Below, piece after piece: positions 35,353 to 44,192 of a stretch of DNA of 64,000 nucleotides (position 1 is the first letter of the stretch; every line of letters begins with the position of its first letter). Below the pieces are notes generated by a model, which saw only the letters and a program-made list of their open reading frames with translations, had not been told where the DNA came from and did no database searches. Source of the DNA: CAJPQU01 sp052170475. GTDB lineage: Bacteria > Bacillota > Negativicutes > Selenomonadales > Selenomonadaceae. The stretch is from contig JBQNAL010000003.1 of assembly GCA_052170475.1 (NCBI GenBank), forward strand, positions 1 through 64,000. Direction: 5' to 3'. The position numbers and the translations under genes are program-made.

Positions 35353-36294
35353 TTATCTGACCTCCTTCAAAGTGTCAAGGGTTTTTTCCAACGAAGCAAG
35401 ATTTTCCACATTCATATTTTTCAATTTGCGATCTATCCGCTTATTGAAGCCGCAAAGGGTCTTGCCCGGTCCCGCCTCGACGAAATGGGTCGCGCCGAAA
35501 GCAACCATCGCCGCCACGCAGTCCTCCCATTTCACGGGATGATCGGCCTGTTTGACGAGATTTTCCTTGATCTCCGCCGCCTTGCTCTCCAAGGCACCCG
35601 TATAGTTTGAGACCACGGGGAAGGACGCATCCCGAATCTCCACTTTATCTAATTCCCCCGCCAATTTCTGCGCGGCCGGCGCCATCAGCGTGCTGTGGAA
35701 GGGAGCGCTCACCGGCAGGAGGACGCACTTTGCCGCCCCGGCAGAGGAAAGAGCGTCCACCGCCTTTTCCACGCCCGCTTTCGCCCCGGCGATAACCGTC
35801 TGCCCCGGGCAGTTGAAATTCACGGCCTGCACGGGGGAGGATTGGGAAATCTCGTCGCAGATCGCCACGATCTTATCCCGCTCTAAGCCGAGCACCGCCG
35901 CCATGGCGCCTTCCCCCACGGGAACGGCCTCTTGCATGAACGCACCGCGCTTGTGAACGAGCCGCACCGCGTCCTGAAAATTCAATACGTCCGCCATGAC
36001 CAAGGCGGAATACTCCCCTAAGCTGTGCCCCGCCGCCACCTCCGGCATAACCCCTTGTTCCTTTAAGAGCGATGCCGCAATGACGCTCACCGTCAGGATC
36101 GCCGGTTGGGTATTCGCCGTCAGCGTCAGTTCCTCCGCCGGTCCTTCAAAGCAGAGCTTGCGAATGGAATATCCAAGCGCTTCGTCCGCTTCATCAAAGA
36201 GTTTTTTGCCAAGGTCGTACCGTTCGTAAAACTCCTTGCCCATGCCAATCGTTTGAGCGCCCTGTCCCGGAAAAACAAACGCTAATTTTTCCAT
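35353..36294 (-). CDS. fabD: Malonyl-CoA:ACP transacylase FabD
   Basis: Loads malonate onto acyl carrier protein. The 313-residue protein has FVFPGQGAQTIGMG at the start, the nucleophile motif GHSLGEYSAL near residue 90 and the catalytic histidine in VSAPFHSTLM near 200. It is in the fab operon, 28 bases after fabK. Confidence 0.96.
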   Translation of the reverse strand: MEKLAFVFPGQGAQTIGMGKEFYERYDLGKKLFDEADEALGYSIRKLCFEGPAEELTLTANTQPAILTVSVIAASLLKEQGVMPEVAAGHSLGEYSALVMADVLNFQDAVRLVHKRGAFMQEAVPVGEGAMAAVLGLERDKIVAICDEISQSSPVQAVNFNCPGQTVIAGAKAGVEKAVDALSSAGAAKCVLLPVSAPFHSTLMAPAAQKLAGELDKVEIRDASFPVVSNYTGALESKAAEIKENLVKQADHPVKWEDCVAAMVAFGATHFVEAGPGKTLCGFNKRIDRKLKNMNVENLASLEKTLDTLKEVR

Positions 36295-36322
36295 GCTCCA
36301 TCCTCCTTGTCCGTGGCCAAAG

Positions 36323-37270
36323 TTATCGAAAATTGCCCTGTGCCTCTTCCCATGCAGCGGGAATCCCCTTCACCAACGCCTGAATAATATCCTCGACCGT
36401 TTCGATGGAAGAAAGCATCCCCGAGATCTGCCCGATCATGACCGATCCCATGTCCACGTCGCCTTCCCGCGCCGCCAAGCGAAGCGTGCCCAAGCCCAAT
36501 TTCTCCAATTCTTCGAGGGACGCTCCATGGCTCTCCCGATCCAGATAGATGCGCGACAGCTTATTTTGCAGCACGCGCGCCGGATGCCCCGTAGCTCTTC
36601 CCGTAATGACCGTGGAGCGATCCCGCGCCTTTAAGACCATGTTTTTATAATTTTCGTGCGCGATACACTCCTTGGAAAGGACAAAGCGCGACCCCATCTG
36701 CACCGCTTTCGCACCTAAAGCAAAGGCAGCACATATCCCGCGGGAATCGCCGATCCCGCCGGCCGCGATGACCGGCACTTCCACGGCATCCACCACCTGC
36801 GGCACCAAGGGCAGCGTCGCGATCTCGCCGATGTGACCGCCGCTCTCCATGCCCTCGGCGATGATGGCGTCGACCCCGGTGCGCGCCAACCGCTTCGCGA
36901 GCGCCACCGAAGCCACCACCGGGATCACCTTGGAGCCGATGGCCTTGAGCGCGGGGATATACTCTCCCGGGTTCCCCGCCCCCGTCGTCACCACCGGCAC
37001 CCGTTCGTCCACGACGACCTGCATGACTTCCTTGACGAAGGGGGACATGAGCATGATATTGACGCCGAAGGGCTTATCCGTCCCCGCTTTTGTCTTTTGG
37101 ATCTCCGCCCTGAGCACGTCCGGCGGCATGTGCCCCGCCCCGATGATACCGAGTCCCCCTGCATTGGATACGGCAGAGGCTAATTCCGCCGTCCCCAGCC
37201 AAGCCATGCCGCCTTGCAGTATCGGATATTTGATTTGCAGCAGCTGACAAACCACGTTTTCTTCAAACAT
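36323..37270 (-). CDS. fabK: Enoyl-ACP reductase II (FabK)
   Basis: FMN-dependent NAD(P)H enoyl-ACP reductase that replaces FabI. The 315-residue protein shows the FabK layout: YPILQGGMAWLG, GGLGIIGAGHM, GMESGGHIGE, AAGGIGDSRGI and GAKAVQMGSRFV. It shares one base with the fabH stop (TAATG). No fabI or fabZ is in the window. Confidence 0.93.
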   Translation of the reverse strand: MFEENVVCQLLQIKYPILQGGMAWLGTAELASAVSNAGGLGIIGAGHMPPDVLRAEIQKTKAGTDKPFGVNIMLMSPFVKEVMQVVVDERVPVVTTGAGNPGEYIPALKAIGSKVIPVVASVALAKRLARTGVDAIIAEGMESGGHIGEIATLPLVPQVVDAVEVPVIAAGGIGDSRGICAAFALGAKAVQMGSRFVLSKECIAHENYKNMVLKARDRSTVITGRATGHPARVLQNKLSRIYLDRESHGASLEELEKLGLGTLRLAAREGDVDMGSVMIGQISGMLSSIETVEDIIQALVKGIPAAWEEAQGNFR

Positions 37271-38277
37271 TATAAATCCTCCTTAGCCCACTTCATTATG
37301 CAGGATGCCCAAGTCAGCCCGGCACCGAAGCCGGCCATGGCGACGATATCTCCCTTTTTGAATCGTCCTTCCCCTGCGGCTTCTGCCAACGCCATGGGAA
37401 TGGATCCAGCCGATACGTTGCCATATTTTTCAATGTTTATTATAACCTTTTCCAGCGGCATGGCAAGCCGTTTGGCCGCCGAATGGATAATGCGCGTATT
37501 CGCCTGATGGGGGACAAGCCAGTCAATGTCCGACGCCTCTATCCCCGCGCGCTCGAGGGAGCGCAGGAGCGTCGCCGGCATGGCACGGACGGCGAACTTA
37601 AAGACCTCCTGTCCTTCCATGTGAATGCGGTTGAGACGCTTTTTGATCGTCTCCTCCGTGATCATACAACGACTGCCGCTCGCGGGGATACCCAAACAAT
37701 CCGCCCGCGAACCATCGCTGCCCAAATCGAAGGAAAGCATCCCATACCCCGCTTCCACAGGGCCGTACACCGCCGCCCCGGCGCCATCGCCAAAGAGGAC
37801 GCACGTATTTCTATCCTGCCAATCCACATATTTCGACAGCGTTTCCCCGCCGATGACGAGCACCCGGCGGTACGCCCCCGAAGCGATAAACTGCGCCGCC
37901 ACCGTGGAGGCGTAGACAAAGCCGGAACAGGCCGCCGAAAGATCAAAGGCCGCCGCATGTTTCGCCCCCAAGCGGTGCTGCACCACGGAAGCAGCGGACG
38001 GGCAAACGCAATCGGCCGTAAGCGTCGCGAAAATGATGAGATCCAAATCCGCCGCCGCAACCCCCGCGTCAAAAAGCGCTCTCTCCGCCGCCTGACACGC
38101 CAGTTCCGACACCGGCACATCGTCCGCTGCGATGCGCCGCTCCCGGATCCCCGTGCGCTCGACGATCCATGCGTCGCTGGTATCCACCATTTTCTCGAGA
38201 TCAAAATTCGTCAGGACACGCTCCGGCACATAGAAGCCCGTTCCCAAGATTCCAGCGTCAATTTTCTTCGACGTCAT
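37270..38277 (-). CDS. fabH: 3-oxoacyl-ACP synthase III (FabH)
   Basis: Initiating condensing enzyme, 335 residues: SDAWIVERTGIRERR near residue 35, the catalytic Cys in LSAACSGFVYA near 119, and the His and Asn of VPHQANTRI and the later NIEKYGN segment. It overlaps the end of plsX by 20 bases. Confidence 0.96.
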   Translation of the reverse strand: MTSKKIDAGILGTGFYVPERVLTNFDLEKMVDTSDAWIVERTGIRERRIAADDVPVSELACQAAERALFDAGVAAADLDLIIFATLTADCVCPSAASVVQHRLGAKHAAAFDLSAACSGFVYASTVAAQFIASGAYRRVLVIGGETLSKYVDWQDRNTCVLFGDGAGAAVYGPVEAGYGMLSFDLGSDGSRADCLGIPASGSRCMITEETIKKRLNRIHMEGQEVFKFAVRAMPATLLRSLERAGIEASDIDWLVPHQANTRIIHSAAKRLAMPLEKVIINIEKYGNVSAGSIPMALAEAAGEGRFKKGDIVAMAGFGAGLTWASCIMKWAKEDL

Positions 38278-39286
38278 TGCGCAGCATCTCCTCCTTTACG
38301 ATCGCATCGCGTATCCTGTCCAACACCTTGCTCTTGGCAAAATCGTTCGCCACCCGGATCGCGCTGCAAATCGCCTTGGCGTTAGACGAGCCGTGACTGA
38401 TGATACAGCAGCCGTCCACGCCCAAAAGGGGGGCTCCCCCATACTCCGTAACATCCAATTTTTTCGCCAATCGCATGAGCGCGGGCTTGATGAGAAGCGC
38501 CCCCACCTTTGTGAGGAAACCGCTCCCCTTCACCTCATCCTTGACTAAGCGGCCAATGGTTTTCGCGAGTCCTTCGCCAAATTTCAGCACCACATTGCCC
38601 ACGAAGCCGTCACAGACCACCACGTCGAAATTGCCCTTCGGCACGTCGCGCCCCTCGGCGTTGCCCACGAAATTCACCGTGCTCATCCCCTGCAACAGGG
38701 GATAGGTTTCCTTGACCAGCTCGTCGCCTTTCGTCTCCTCCTCGCCGATGTTGAGGAGCCCCACACGAGGGGACTTCGCGCCGAAGATCAGTTCGGAATA
38801 AATGGAGCCCATCAGCGCGCTCTGCAAAAGGTGCAGGGGCTTGGAATCCACGTTCGCCCCAGAATCCAAGAGCAGCGTCACGCCTTTTGGCGTCGGGATC
38901 GGCGTGGCGATGGCGGGGCGCTTGATCCCCCGAATGCGCTTCAAGATGAGCTGCGCCGCCGTCACCGCCGCGCCAGTGCTGCCAGCGGAAATCACCGCGT
39001 CGCAGACGCCTTCGCGCACGAGGCGCGTCGCTACCACCACGGAAGCATCCTTTTTCTGGCGAACTGCGTCCGCCGGATGTTCCTCCATGCCAATGACTTC
39101 ACTGGCAGGATAAACGGTGATGGCGCGTTTCTCCCAGTCTTTCTCCTTATCGAGGAGAGCGCGCAGCCGCGCTTCCTCCCCCACTAAGACGATCTCACAG
39201 TCGATGGTCTTGGCGGCGCGAAGCGCCCCGAACACGATCTGTTCCGGCGCGAAATCCCCGCCCATAGCGTCTACCGCAATCTTCAT
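38258..39286 (-). CDS. plsX: Phosphate acyltransferase PlsX
   Basis: Converts acyl-ACP to acyl-phosphate for phospholipid synthesis. The 342-residue protein starts MKIAVDAMGGDFAP and has the family motifs GSTGAAVTAAQ, LLDSGANVDSKP and VGNVVLKFGEG. ATG at 39286 is preferred to the TTG one codon upstream. First gene of the fatty-acid operon after its own promoter. Confidence 0.95.
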   Translation of the reverse strand: MKIAVDAMGGDFAPEQIVFGALRAAKTIDCEIVLVGEEARLRALLDKEKDWEKRAITVYPASEVIGMEEHPADAVRQKKDASVVVATRLVREGVCDAVISAGSTGAAVTAAQLILKRIRGIKRPAIATPIPTPKGVTLLLDSGANVDSKPLHLLQSALMGSIYSELIFGAKSPRVGLLNIGEEETKGDELVKETYPLLQGMSTVNFVGNAEGRDVPKGNFDVVVCDGFVGNVVLKFGEGLAKTIGRLVKDEVKGSGFLTKVGALLIKPALMRLAKKLDVTEYGGAPLLGVDGCCIISHGSSNAKAICSAIRVANDFAKSKVLDRIRDAIVKEEMLRNDVEEN

Positions 39287-39394
39287 CAAGAATCCCTTCC
39301 GTCCCCTTTATCCGTTGAAAAAGTGCCGCCGCTTCCGCGCAAAACCATGACGGGCAAGGCTTCTCCCTTCCTCTTTCGGGAATCATAGTGAAAT

Positions 39395-39423
39395 ATTATA
39401 CTGTCTTTTCAGAGAAAATGCAA
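39395..39423 (-). promoter_or_regulatory. Promoter of plsX and the fab genes
   Basis: On the minus strand TTGCAT (39418-39423), 17 bases and TATAAT (39395-39400) predict a start near 39388, about 100 bases ahead of plsX and just after the rpmF terminator hairpin. No FapR-type palindrome is seen. Confidence 0.72.
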
Positions 39424-39425
39424 GC

Positions 39426-39458
39426 AAAAGAGAGCAGGGGACGCCCCTGCTCTCTTTT
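39426..39458. terminator. Terminator after rpmF
   Basis: A perfect 15-bp stem, AAAAGAGAGCAGGGG (39426-39440) with its complement (39444-39458), closes a three-base ACG loop. On the minus strand it ends in a U-rich stretch and separates rpmF from plsX. Confidence 0.88.
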
Positions 39459-39466
39459 GATCAAAC

Positions 39467-39646
39467 TCATTCACCTTGAGCAATAACTTCTTTGCCGTCA
39501 TAATAACCGCACTCCATACAGACGTGATGCGGCATTCTCGGCTCATGGCACTGAGGGCAAAGCACATAGCCCGGCGCAGTCAATTTCCAAGTCGAACGGC
39601 GCGAATCGCGGCGAGCCTTCGACAGTTTACGCTTTGGCGCTGCCAT
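39467..39646 (-). CDS. rpmF: 50S ribosomal protein L32
   Basis: A 59-residue protein that starts MAAPKRKLSKARRDSRRST, typical of L32, and has two CxxC pairs, CPQC (30-33) and CMEC (43-46), forming a zinc ribbon. GGAGGTGTACCCCAA lies ahead of the ATG. It follows the DUF177 gene, an arrangement found across many bacteria. Confidence 0.96.
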   Translation of the reverse strand: MAAPKRKLSKARRDSRRSTWKLTAPGYVLCPQCHEPRMPHHVCMECGYYDGKEVIAQGE

Positions 39647-39669
39647 TTGGGGTACACCTCCTTAAACAT

Positions 39670-40197
39670 CTACCTATCTTCTTCATCGTCTTTGTTCAGT
39701 AAACCCGCTAACGCCGCCAGCCTTGGATCCAACGAGCGACGGTCACAGCCACACTCGCCCCGGTTCAGATCCGCGCCACAACGAGAGCAAAGCCCTCGAC
39801 AGTCGTCGCGGCAAAGATTCGAGATCGGCTGCGCCGAGAGAATCGTATCCCGCACCAAAGGTGCGATATTGATCGCATCCTCGGAAAACCGCTCCGCCTC
39901 GTTCTCTGCCAAAGCGCCATCCCCGTCCCGCACAAAGTCTTCCGCAAAGGAATAGACCTGCGGTGCGGAAAACGCGCCAAGACAGCGATCGCACACAAAG
40001 GATCGAAGCACGCAAACCGTACCCTCAACGCGATAAGCCGAACCCGTATGAACGCACGTCCCGGATATCGCGATCGTCCCTTCCATGACCGCGTTCTCCG
40101 GCACCGCATCCAACGCCTCGGCCGTCGTCTGAAAGTGGAACTCCGTCTCTGCGCCCAAGGGCGCTAAAGCCCCACCAATCTTGATCCACATACCCAT
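39670..40197 (-). CDS. DUF177 (YceD) family protein
   Basis: The 175-residue protein has the YceD layout: a beta-rich first half with CVLRSFVCDRCLGAF and an acidic middle, then the cysteine-rich end LCRDDCRGLCSRCGADLN that may bind zinc. The family is linked to 23S rRNA accumulation and is nearly always encoded before rpmF, as here. It follows a consensus promoter with a leader of about 13 bases. Confidence 0.9.
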   Translation of the reverse strand: MGMWIKIGGALAPLGAETEFHFQTTAEALDAVPENAVMEGTIAISGTCVHTGSAYRVEGTVCVLRSFVCDRCLGAFSAPQVYSFAEDFVRDGDGALAENEAERFSEDAINIAPLVRDTILSAQPISNLCRDDCRGLCSRCGADLNRGECGCDRRSLDPRLAALAGLLNKDDEEDR

Positions 40198-40216
40198 CCG
40201 GCATCAACCTCAATCT

Positions 40217-40245
40217 ATTATAGCGACCGCATAAAGCCTTGTCAA
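40217..40245 (-). promoter_or_regulatory. Consensus promoter of DUF177-rpmF
   Basis: On the minus strand TTGACA (40240-40245), exactly 17 bases and TATAAT (40217-40222) match the full sigma-70 consensus. The predicted start is near 40210. Confidence 0.88.
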
Positions 40246-40318
40246 GCAACTTTATCGGCGCGGCTCCGCCCATGTCGCCGCTTTTCAAGGCACAGGAGAG
40301 CGCCGTCATCCGTGCTTT

Positions 40319-41233
40319 TCAATGGATGGCCTTTTTCCGTACCCGACCACCCACAATATCATGAATCTGGTGGACGGTAACAAAAGCGTCCGGATCTTCT
40401 GTTAAGACTACTTCCTTGAGCTTTCCCAATTCCAGCCGCGTGACCACGGAGTAAAGAATCTCCCGATCCTCGCCGGAATAACCGCCCGCCCCATGGAGGA
40501 TGGTCACGCCGCGCCCCAGCCGGTGCAGGAGCGCCGCCGCCACTTCGTCGTTATGGTTCGTTACGATCATGACGGCGTAAGATTCATCGAGTCCCTTCAA
40601 AACCACGTCGATCATTTTAGCGATGACAAAATAGGCCACAAGCGAATACATGGCTTTATCCCAACCAAAGAGAAACCCCGCCGCCGAGAGGATGAAGAGG
40701 TTGATGAACATGACCACTTCCCCGACGGAAAACACCGTCCGGCGATCTAAAATGATGGCGACGATCTCTGTCCCATCGAGAGAGCCGCCGGCACGCATGA
40801 TGAGTCCCACCCCAATGCCATCAATGATCCCGCCGAAAACGGCCGCCAAGAAGAAATCCTCCGTAATCCGAGGAATCGGGTCAAAGACCTCCGACCAAAT
40901 GGACAGACAGAGAATCGCCACCGTCGTGGCCACGACAAAACTTTTTCCCAACTGCCGATAGCCAATATATAGGAAAGGAAGATTCAGCCCCACCAAAAAA
41001 ACGCCCAACGGCATCCCAGTGATCGCCGACATCATGATGGAAACACCCACCACACCGCCGTCGATGATCTGATTCGGAATGAGGAATATCTCCAATCCGA
41101 TGGAGGCGATGATCGCCCCCACCAAAATCGTCAAATACTTTCCAATGTAGCCCCGCAGGGTATGACGCGGCGGTCGTTTAGCCCCCACCGTCAAAAAAGT
41201 CGGTGTGGCGGTCGCCGCTGACGTTGCTTCCAT
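40319..41233 (-). CDS. YitT family membrane protein
   Basis: Integral membrane protein of 304 residues with about five to six hydrophobic segments (32-210), a GGSLDGTEI motif typical of the YitT family, and a soluble C-terminal DUF2179 domain (about 215-300) with GRGVTILHGAGGYSG. The transported or sensed compound is unknown. The ATG at 41233 has AAGGAGG upstream and lies 56 bases inside larE, an unusually long overlap. Confidence 0.85.
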   Translation of the reverse strand: MEATSAATATPTFLTVGAKRPPRHTLRGYIGKYLTILVGAIIASIGLEIFLIPNQIIDGGVVGVSIMMSAITGMPLGVFLVGLNLPFLYIGYRQLGKSFVVATTVAILCLSIWSEVFDPIPRITEDFFLAAVFGGIIDGIGVGLIMRAGGSLDGTEIVAIILDRRTVFSVGEVVMFINLFILSAAGFLFGWDKAMYSLVAYFVIAKMIDVVLKGLDESYAVMIVTNHNDEVAAALLHRLGRGVTILHGAGGYSGEDREILYSVVTRLELGKLKEVVLTEDPDAFVTVHQIHDIVGGRVRKKAIH

Positions 41234-42041
41234 ACGTTCTGCCTCCTTTCAAGACTTCATTTGCACTCCCCATCCGGTACCCCATGAGATCTATTGTCAC
41301 ATAGGAAAATCCGATCTTTTGGAGTGCGGCCACAATCTCCGCCCGGTGTTCGAGCAAGCACGGCAGCGCTGTCGCCTCAGCCTCGATCCGCGCGATGGCA
41401 CCATGGTGCCGGACGCGAAGCTGCCCCTCGGCAAACGGGCGCACCGCCCGCTCCGCTTCCTCCACCATCGCCAGCCGCCGAGCTGTCAGGGGAATGCCAT
41501 ACGCCACGCGGGAAGCCAGACAAGCCGTGCTGGGTTTGTTCCACACGGAAAGCCCCCACACCTTTGCCTGTTGCCGAATTTCCGCCTTCCCCCACCCCGC
41601 ATCTAAAAAAGGGGACACCACGCGAGGGAAAAGCGCGGCAACGGCACGCATCCCGGGGCGATAATCCCCCTGATCGTCCACGTTGCTTCCCTCAGCCACC
41701 GGGGCGAAACCTTCCCGCTGCGCCCAGAAAGAGAGCGCTTCAAAGCGATCTCTCTTACAATGGTAACAACGCTCCTCATCATTGACCGCCACCAGCGGAT
41801 CCATCAGCTCCCGCACGGCAAGCTCCACCTGACGAATCCCCATGGCTGCCGCGATCTCATGCGCCGCTCGTCGCTCTTCCGCCGACGTCAGCACTGACAC
41901 CGCCGTGACCGCCACCGCTCGATCTCCGAGCGCCAAAACTGCGGCCTTAGCTAAGGTCGCGCTATCCACCCCGCCGGAGAGAGCGACCGCCATCTGCCCG
42001 TACCCTTGGAGCCGGAGTAAAAATTCTTCCGCCGTATCCAT
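41178..42041 (-). CDS. larE: ATP-dependent sulfur transferase LarE
   Basis: PP-loop enzyme that thiolates the biscarboxylated precursor of the nickel-pincer nucleotide cofactor. The 287-residue protein has ALSGGVDSATLA (20-31), RCYHCKRDRF near 92 and PSTACLASR near residue 170, whose cysteine is the expected sulfur donor site or cluster ligand. It lies 4 bases after larC. Confidence 0.93.
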   Translation of the reverse strand: MDTAEEFLLRLQGYGQMAVALSGGVDSATLAKAAVLALGDRAVAVTAVSVLTSAEERRAAHEIAAAMGIRQVELAVRELMDPLVAVNDEERCYHCKRDRFEALSFWAQREGFAPVAEGSNVDDQGDYRPGMRAVAALFPRVVSPFLDAGWGKAEIRQQAKVWGLSVWNKPSTACLASRVAYGIPLTARRLAMVEEAERAVRPFAEGQLRVRHHGAIARIEAEATALPCLLEHRAEIVAALQKIGFSYVTIDLMGYRMGSANEVLKGGRTYGSNVSGDRHTDFFDGGG

Positions 42042-42045
42042 CCCG

Positions 42046-43275
42046 TCACGCGCCCAAGCGCCGGTGCATTTCCACGAGCGCCGCCTGCCGCACCACTTTT
42101 AAGGGGACGCCTTTTTCCTTCGCCAAGCGGCGGCAATCCGCATATTCTGCGGACACCGACACGACAGCCCCATCATAGGTACTGATCTTGCAGGACACTT
42201 CGCCATACATCGTCTTGACCGTCCCCATGCGCCGTGACACTTCAAGGCGTTCAGCCACCGGCATCACCCGCAGCCCCAGCGTCGTCGTTTCTCGAAAGAG
42301 AATCCCCTCACAGCGCGCCCGGCACGATGCATCGGTCAGAACCGACAGCATGACCGCCGGCCGTCCCTTCTTCATGATGATCGGTGTCAGCCAAACGTCT
42401 AACGCCCCCGCGTCAAAGAGCTGTTCAAATACATACTCGTAATTTTGCGGGTTCATATCGTCGATATTCGTCTCTAAAATACAGCGCTGTTTCCTTACCT
42501 TCTCTTCATAGGTGCCCACATAGACGCGCAGCACGTTCGGCGTCTCAAGCGCCCAAGTCCCCGCGCCATAGGCAATGGTCTCCGGCTGAAAGCCCATCGG
42601 CAGATTGTCCGCGTACTCTGCCAAGGCGCACACCACCGCTGCCCCGGTCGGCGTCGTCAGTTCGCGCGTCTCCTCGTTATGGTAAAAGGGGATCCCACGC
42701 AAAAGTTCCGCCGTCGCCGGCGCAGGCACCATCATCCGCCCGTGGGCACAGTCCACATACCCGCTTCCCGTATTGACCCGAGAAACAAACACCTTTTCGA
42801 TCCCCAGATAATCGAGCGCCAGCGCCGTTCCCACAATGTCAACGATGGAATCCACCGCCCCCACCTCATGAAAACGCACCTCGTCCTTCGGCAGGCCATG
42901 GACTTTTCCCTCCGCCTCAGCGAGGCGAGAAAAGATAGCCAGCACCCGTTCCTGCACCGCCGCTTTGAGGGACGACGACGTCAAAAGTTCCCGGATCTCC
43001 CCCATGGTACGGTGGGGATGCCCCCCCTGTCCGCCATGATCATGATCGCCATGTCCCCCATGATCATGCGCACACGAAAGATCCTCCACTTCCACATAGG
43101 TCGCGTCTATCCCGCAGCGCGGCACGCGAGAAACGTGAATACGAAAGGCTTCCCTGCGAAAAAGTTTTTGCAGTTCCCCTTCCAAAAACGCAAGCGGCAC
43201 ACCTGCCGCCAAGAACGCACCTAAGAGCATATTGCCGCTGAGGCCGGAAAAACAGTCCAAATAGAGCGCCTTCAT
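42046..43275 (-). CDS. larC: Nickel insertion protein LarC, single-chain form
   Basis: Inserts nickel into the pincer cofactor in a CTP-dependent reaction. The 409-residue protein begins MKALYLDCFSGLSGNM and has a His-rich loop at about 68-90 (HDHGGHGDHDHGG), suited to nickel storage, then FHEVGAVDSIVDIVG and NTGSGYVDCAHGRM. In some lactobacilli larC is split by a programmed frameshift; here the frame is continuous from start to end. It lies 4 bases from larB and larE. Confidence 0.93.
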   Translation of the reverse strand: MKALYLDCFSGLSGNMLLGAFLAAGVPLAFLEGELQKLFRREAFRIHVSRVPRCGIDATYVEVEDLSCAHDHGGHGDHDHGGQGGHPHRTMGEIRELLTSSSLKAAVQERVLAIFSRLAEAEGKVHGLPKDEVRFHEVGAVDSIVDIVGTALALDYLGIEKVFVSRVNTGSGYVDCAHGRMMVPAPATAELLRGIPFYHNEETRELTTPTGAAVVCALAEYADNLPMGFQPETIAYGAGTWALETPNVLRVYVGTYEEKVRKQRCILETNIDDMNPQNYEYVFEQLFDAGALDVWLTPIIMKKGRPAVMLSVLTDASCRARCEGILFRETTTLGLRVMPVAERLEVSRRMGTVKTMYGEVSCKISTYDGAVVSVSAEYADCRRLAKEKGVPLKVVRQAALVEMHRRLGA

Positions 43276-43279
43276 GATC

Positions 43280-44035
43280 TCACCTCATCTGATTGATCCG
43301 GCTGGCCAATACCCCGGCGCCAAAGCCGTTGTCAATGTTCATCACCGCCACCCCGGCAGCGCAGGAATTGAGCATCGCCAAGAGCGCCGACAAGCCGTGA
43401 AAACTTGCACCATAGCCGACGCTGGTGGGAACGGCGATGACAGGTTTTGCCGTGAGGCCGCCCACCACACTCGCCAGCGCACCTTCCATGCCCGCCACCA
43501 CAACGAGGACATTCGCCCTGCGAATCTCCGCCTCATGGGCGAAAAGGCGGTGGATCCCCGCCACGCCCACATCATAGCAAATGTCCACAGCATTTCCCAT
43601 CAGCTCCGCCGTCAGCGCCGCCTCAGCCGCCACGGGTATATCGCTGGTACCAGCCGTCAGGACAAGGATCCGCCTCGTTTCATCGACCGGTGCGGCGACC
43701 CGCCGAACATAGGCGATGCGGGACACCTCGTCGTACACAACCTGTGGCAAAACCTCGCGCACCGCAGCCGCCTGTGCGGGCGATACCCGCGTCGCCATGA
43801 CATTCCCCTGAGACGCTGCGGCCAGCCGCGACAAAATAGCCGCCACTTGCACCGACGTCTTCCCCTCCGCATAGACCACCTCGGGAAATCCCTGCCGCGC
43901 CTCCCGCTGATGATCGATATGGACAAATCCTAAGTCCTCTGCCGCCCCTTTCAGAAGAAGATCCACGCCCTCCTCGATCGACACCTCGCCCTTTTGACAG
44001 CGCCGCAAAAGCTGCCGAAGGTTCTCTCGCTCCAA
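43280..44035 (-). CDS. larB: Nicotinate mononucleotide carboxylase/hydrolase LarB
   Basis: First enzyme of nickel-pincer cofactor synthesis; carboxylates nicotinic acid adenine dinucleotide and cleaves it. The 251-residue protein has the AIR-carboxylase-like core with LVLTAGTSDIPVAAEA, VVAGMEGALASVVGG and VPTSVGYGASF. The start is taken as TTG at 44035 (LERENLRQLL), preceded by GGGGGA; the frame is open to 44386 but the extra 117 residues look non-biological. Start of the larB-larC-larE unit. Confidence 0.9.
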   Translation of the reverse strand: MERENLRQLLRRCQKGEVSIEEGVDLLLKGAAEDLGFVHIDHQREARQGFPEVVYAEGKTSVQVAAILSRLAAASQGNVMATRVSPAQAAAVREVLPQVVYDEVSRIAYVRRVAAPVDETRRILVLTAGTSDIPVAAEAALTAELMGNAVDICYDVGVAGIHRLFAHEAEIRRANVLVVVAGMEGALASVVGGLTAKPVIAVPTSVGYGASFHGLSALLAMLNSCAAGVAVMNIDNGFGAGVLASRINQMR

Positions 44036-44192
44036 GACGATCCCCCGCCTTTCCCCACGCGTCCGCGAAAGCACACAGGAGGGCTGACCCGCAGCGCCTC
44101 GACCGCCGAAACGCTCGACGGCACGAAACCTCCTAAACGGATCAAGCCCCCCTGCCTTATGTAGTATACCGATATGGCTGCCGCCCCGCGGC

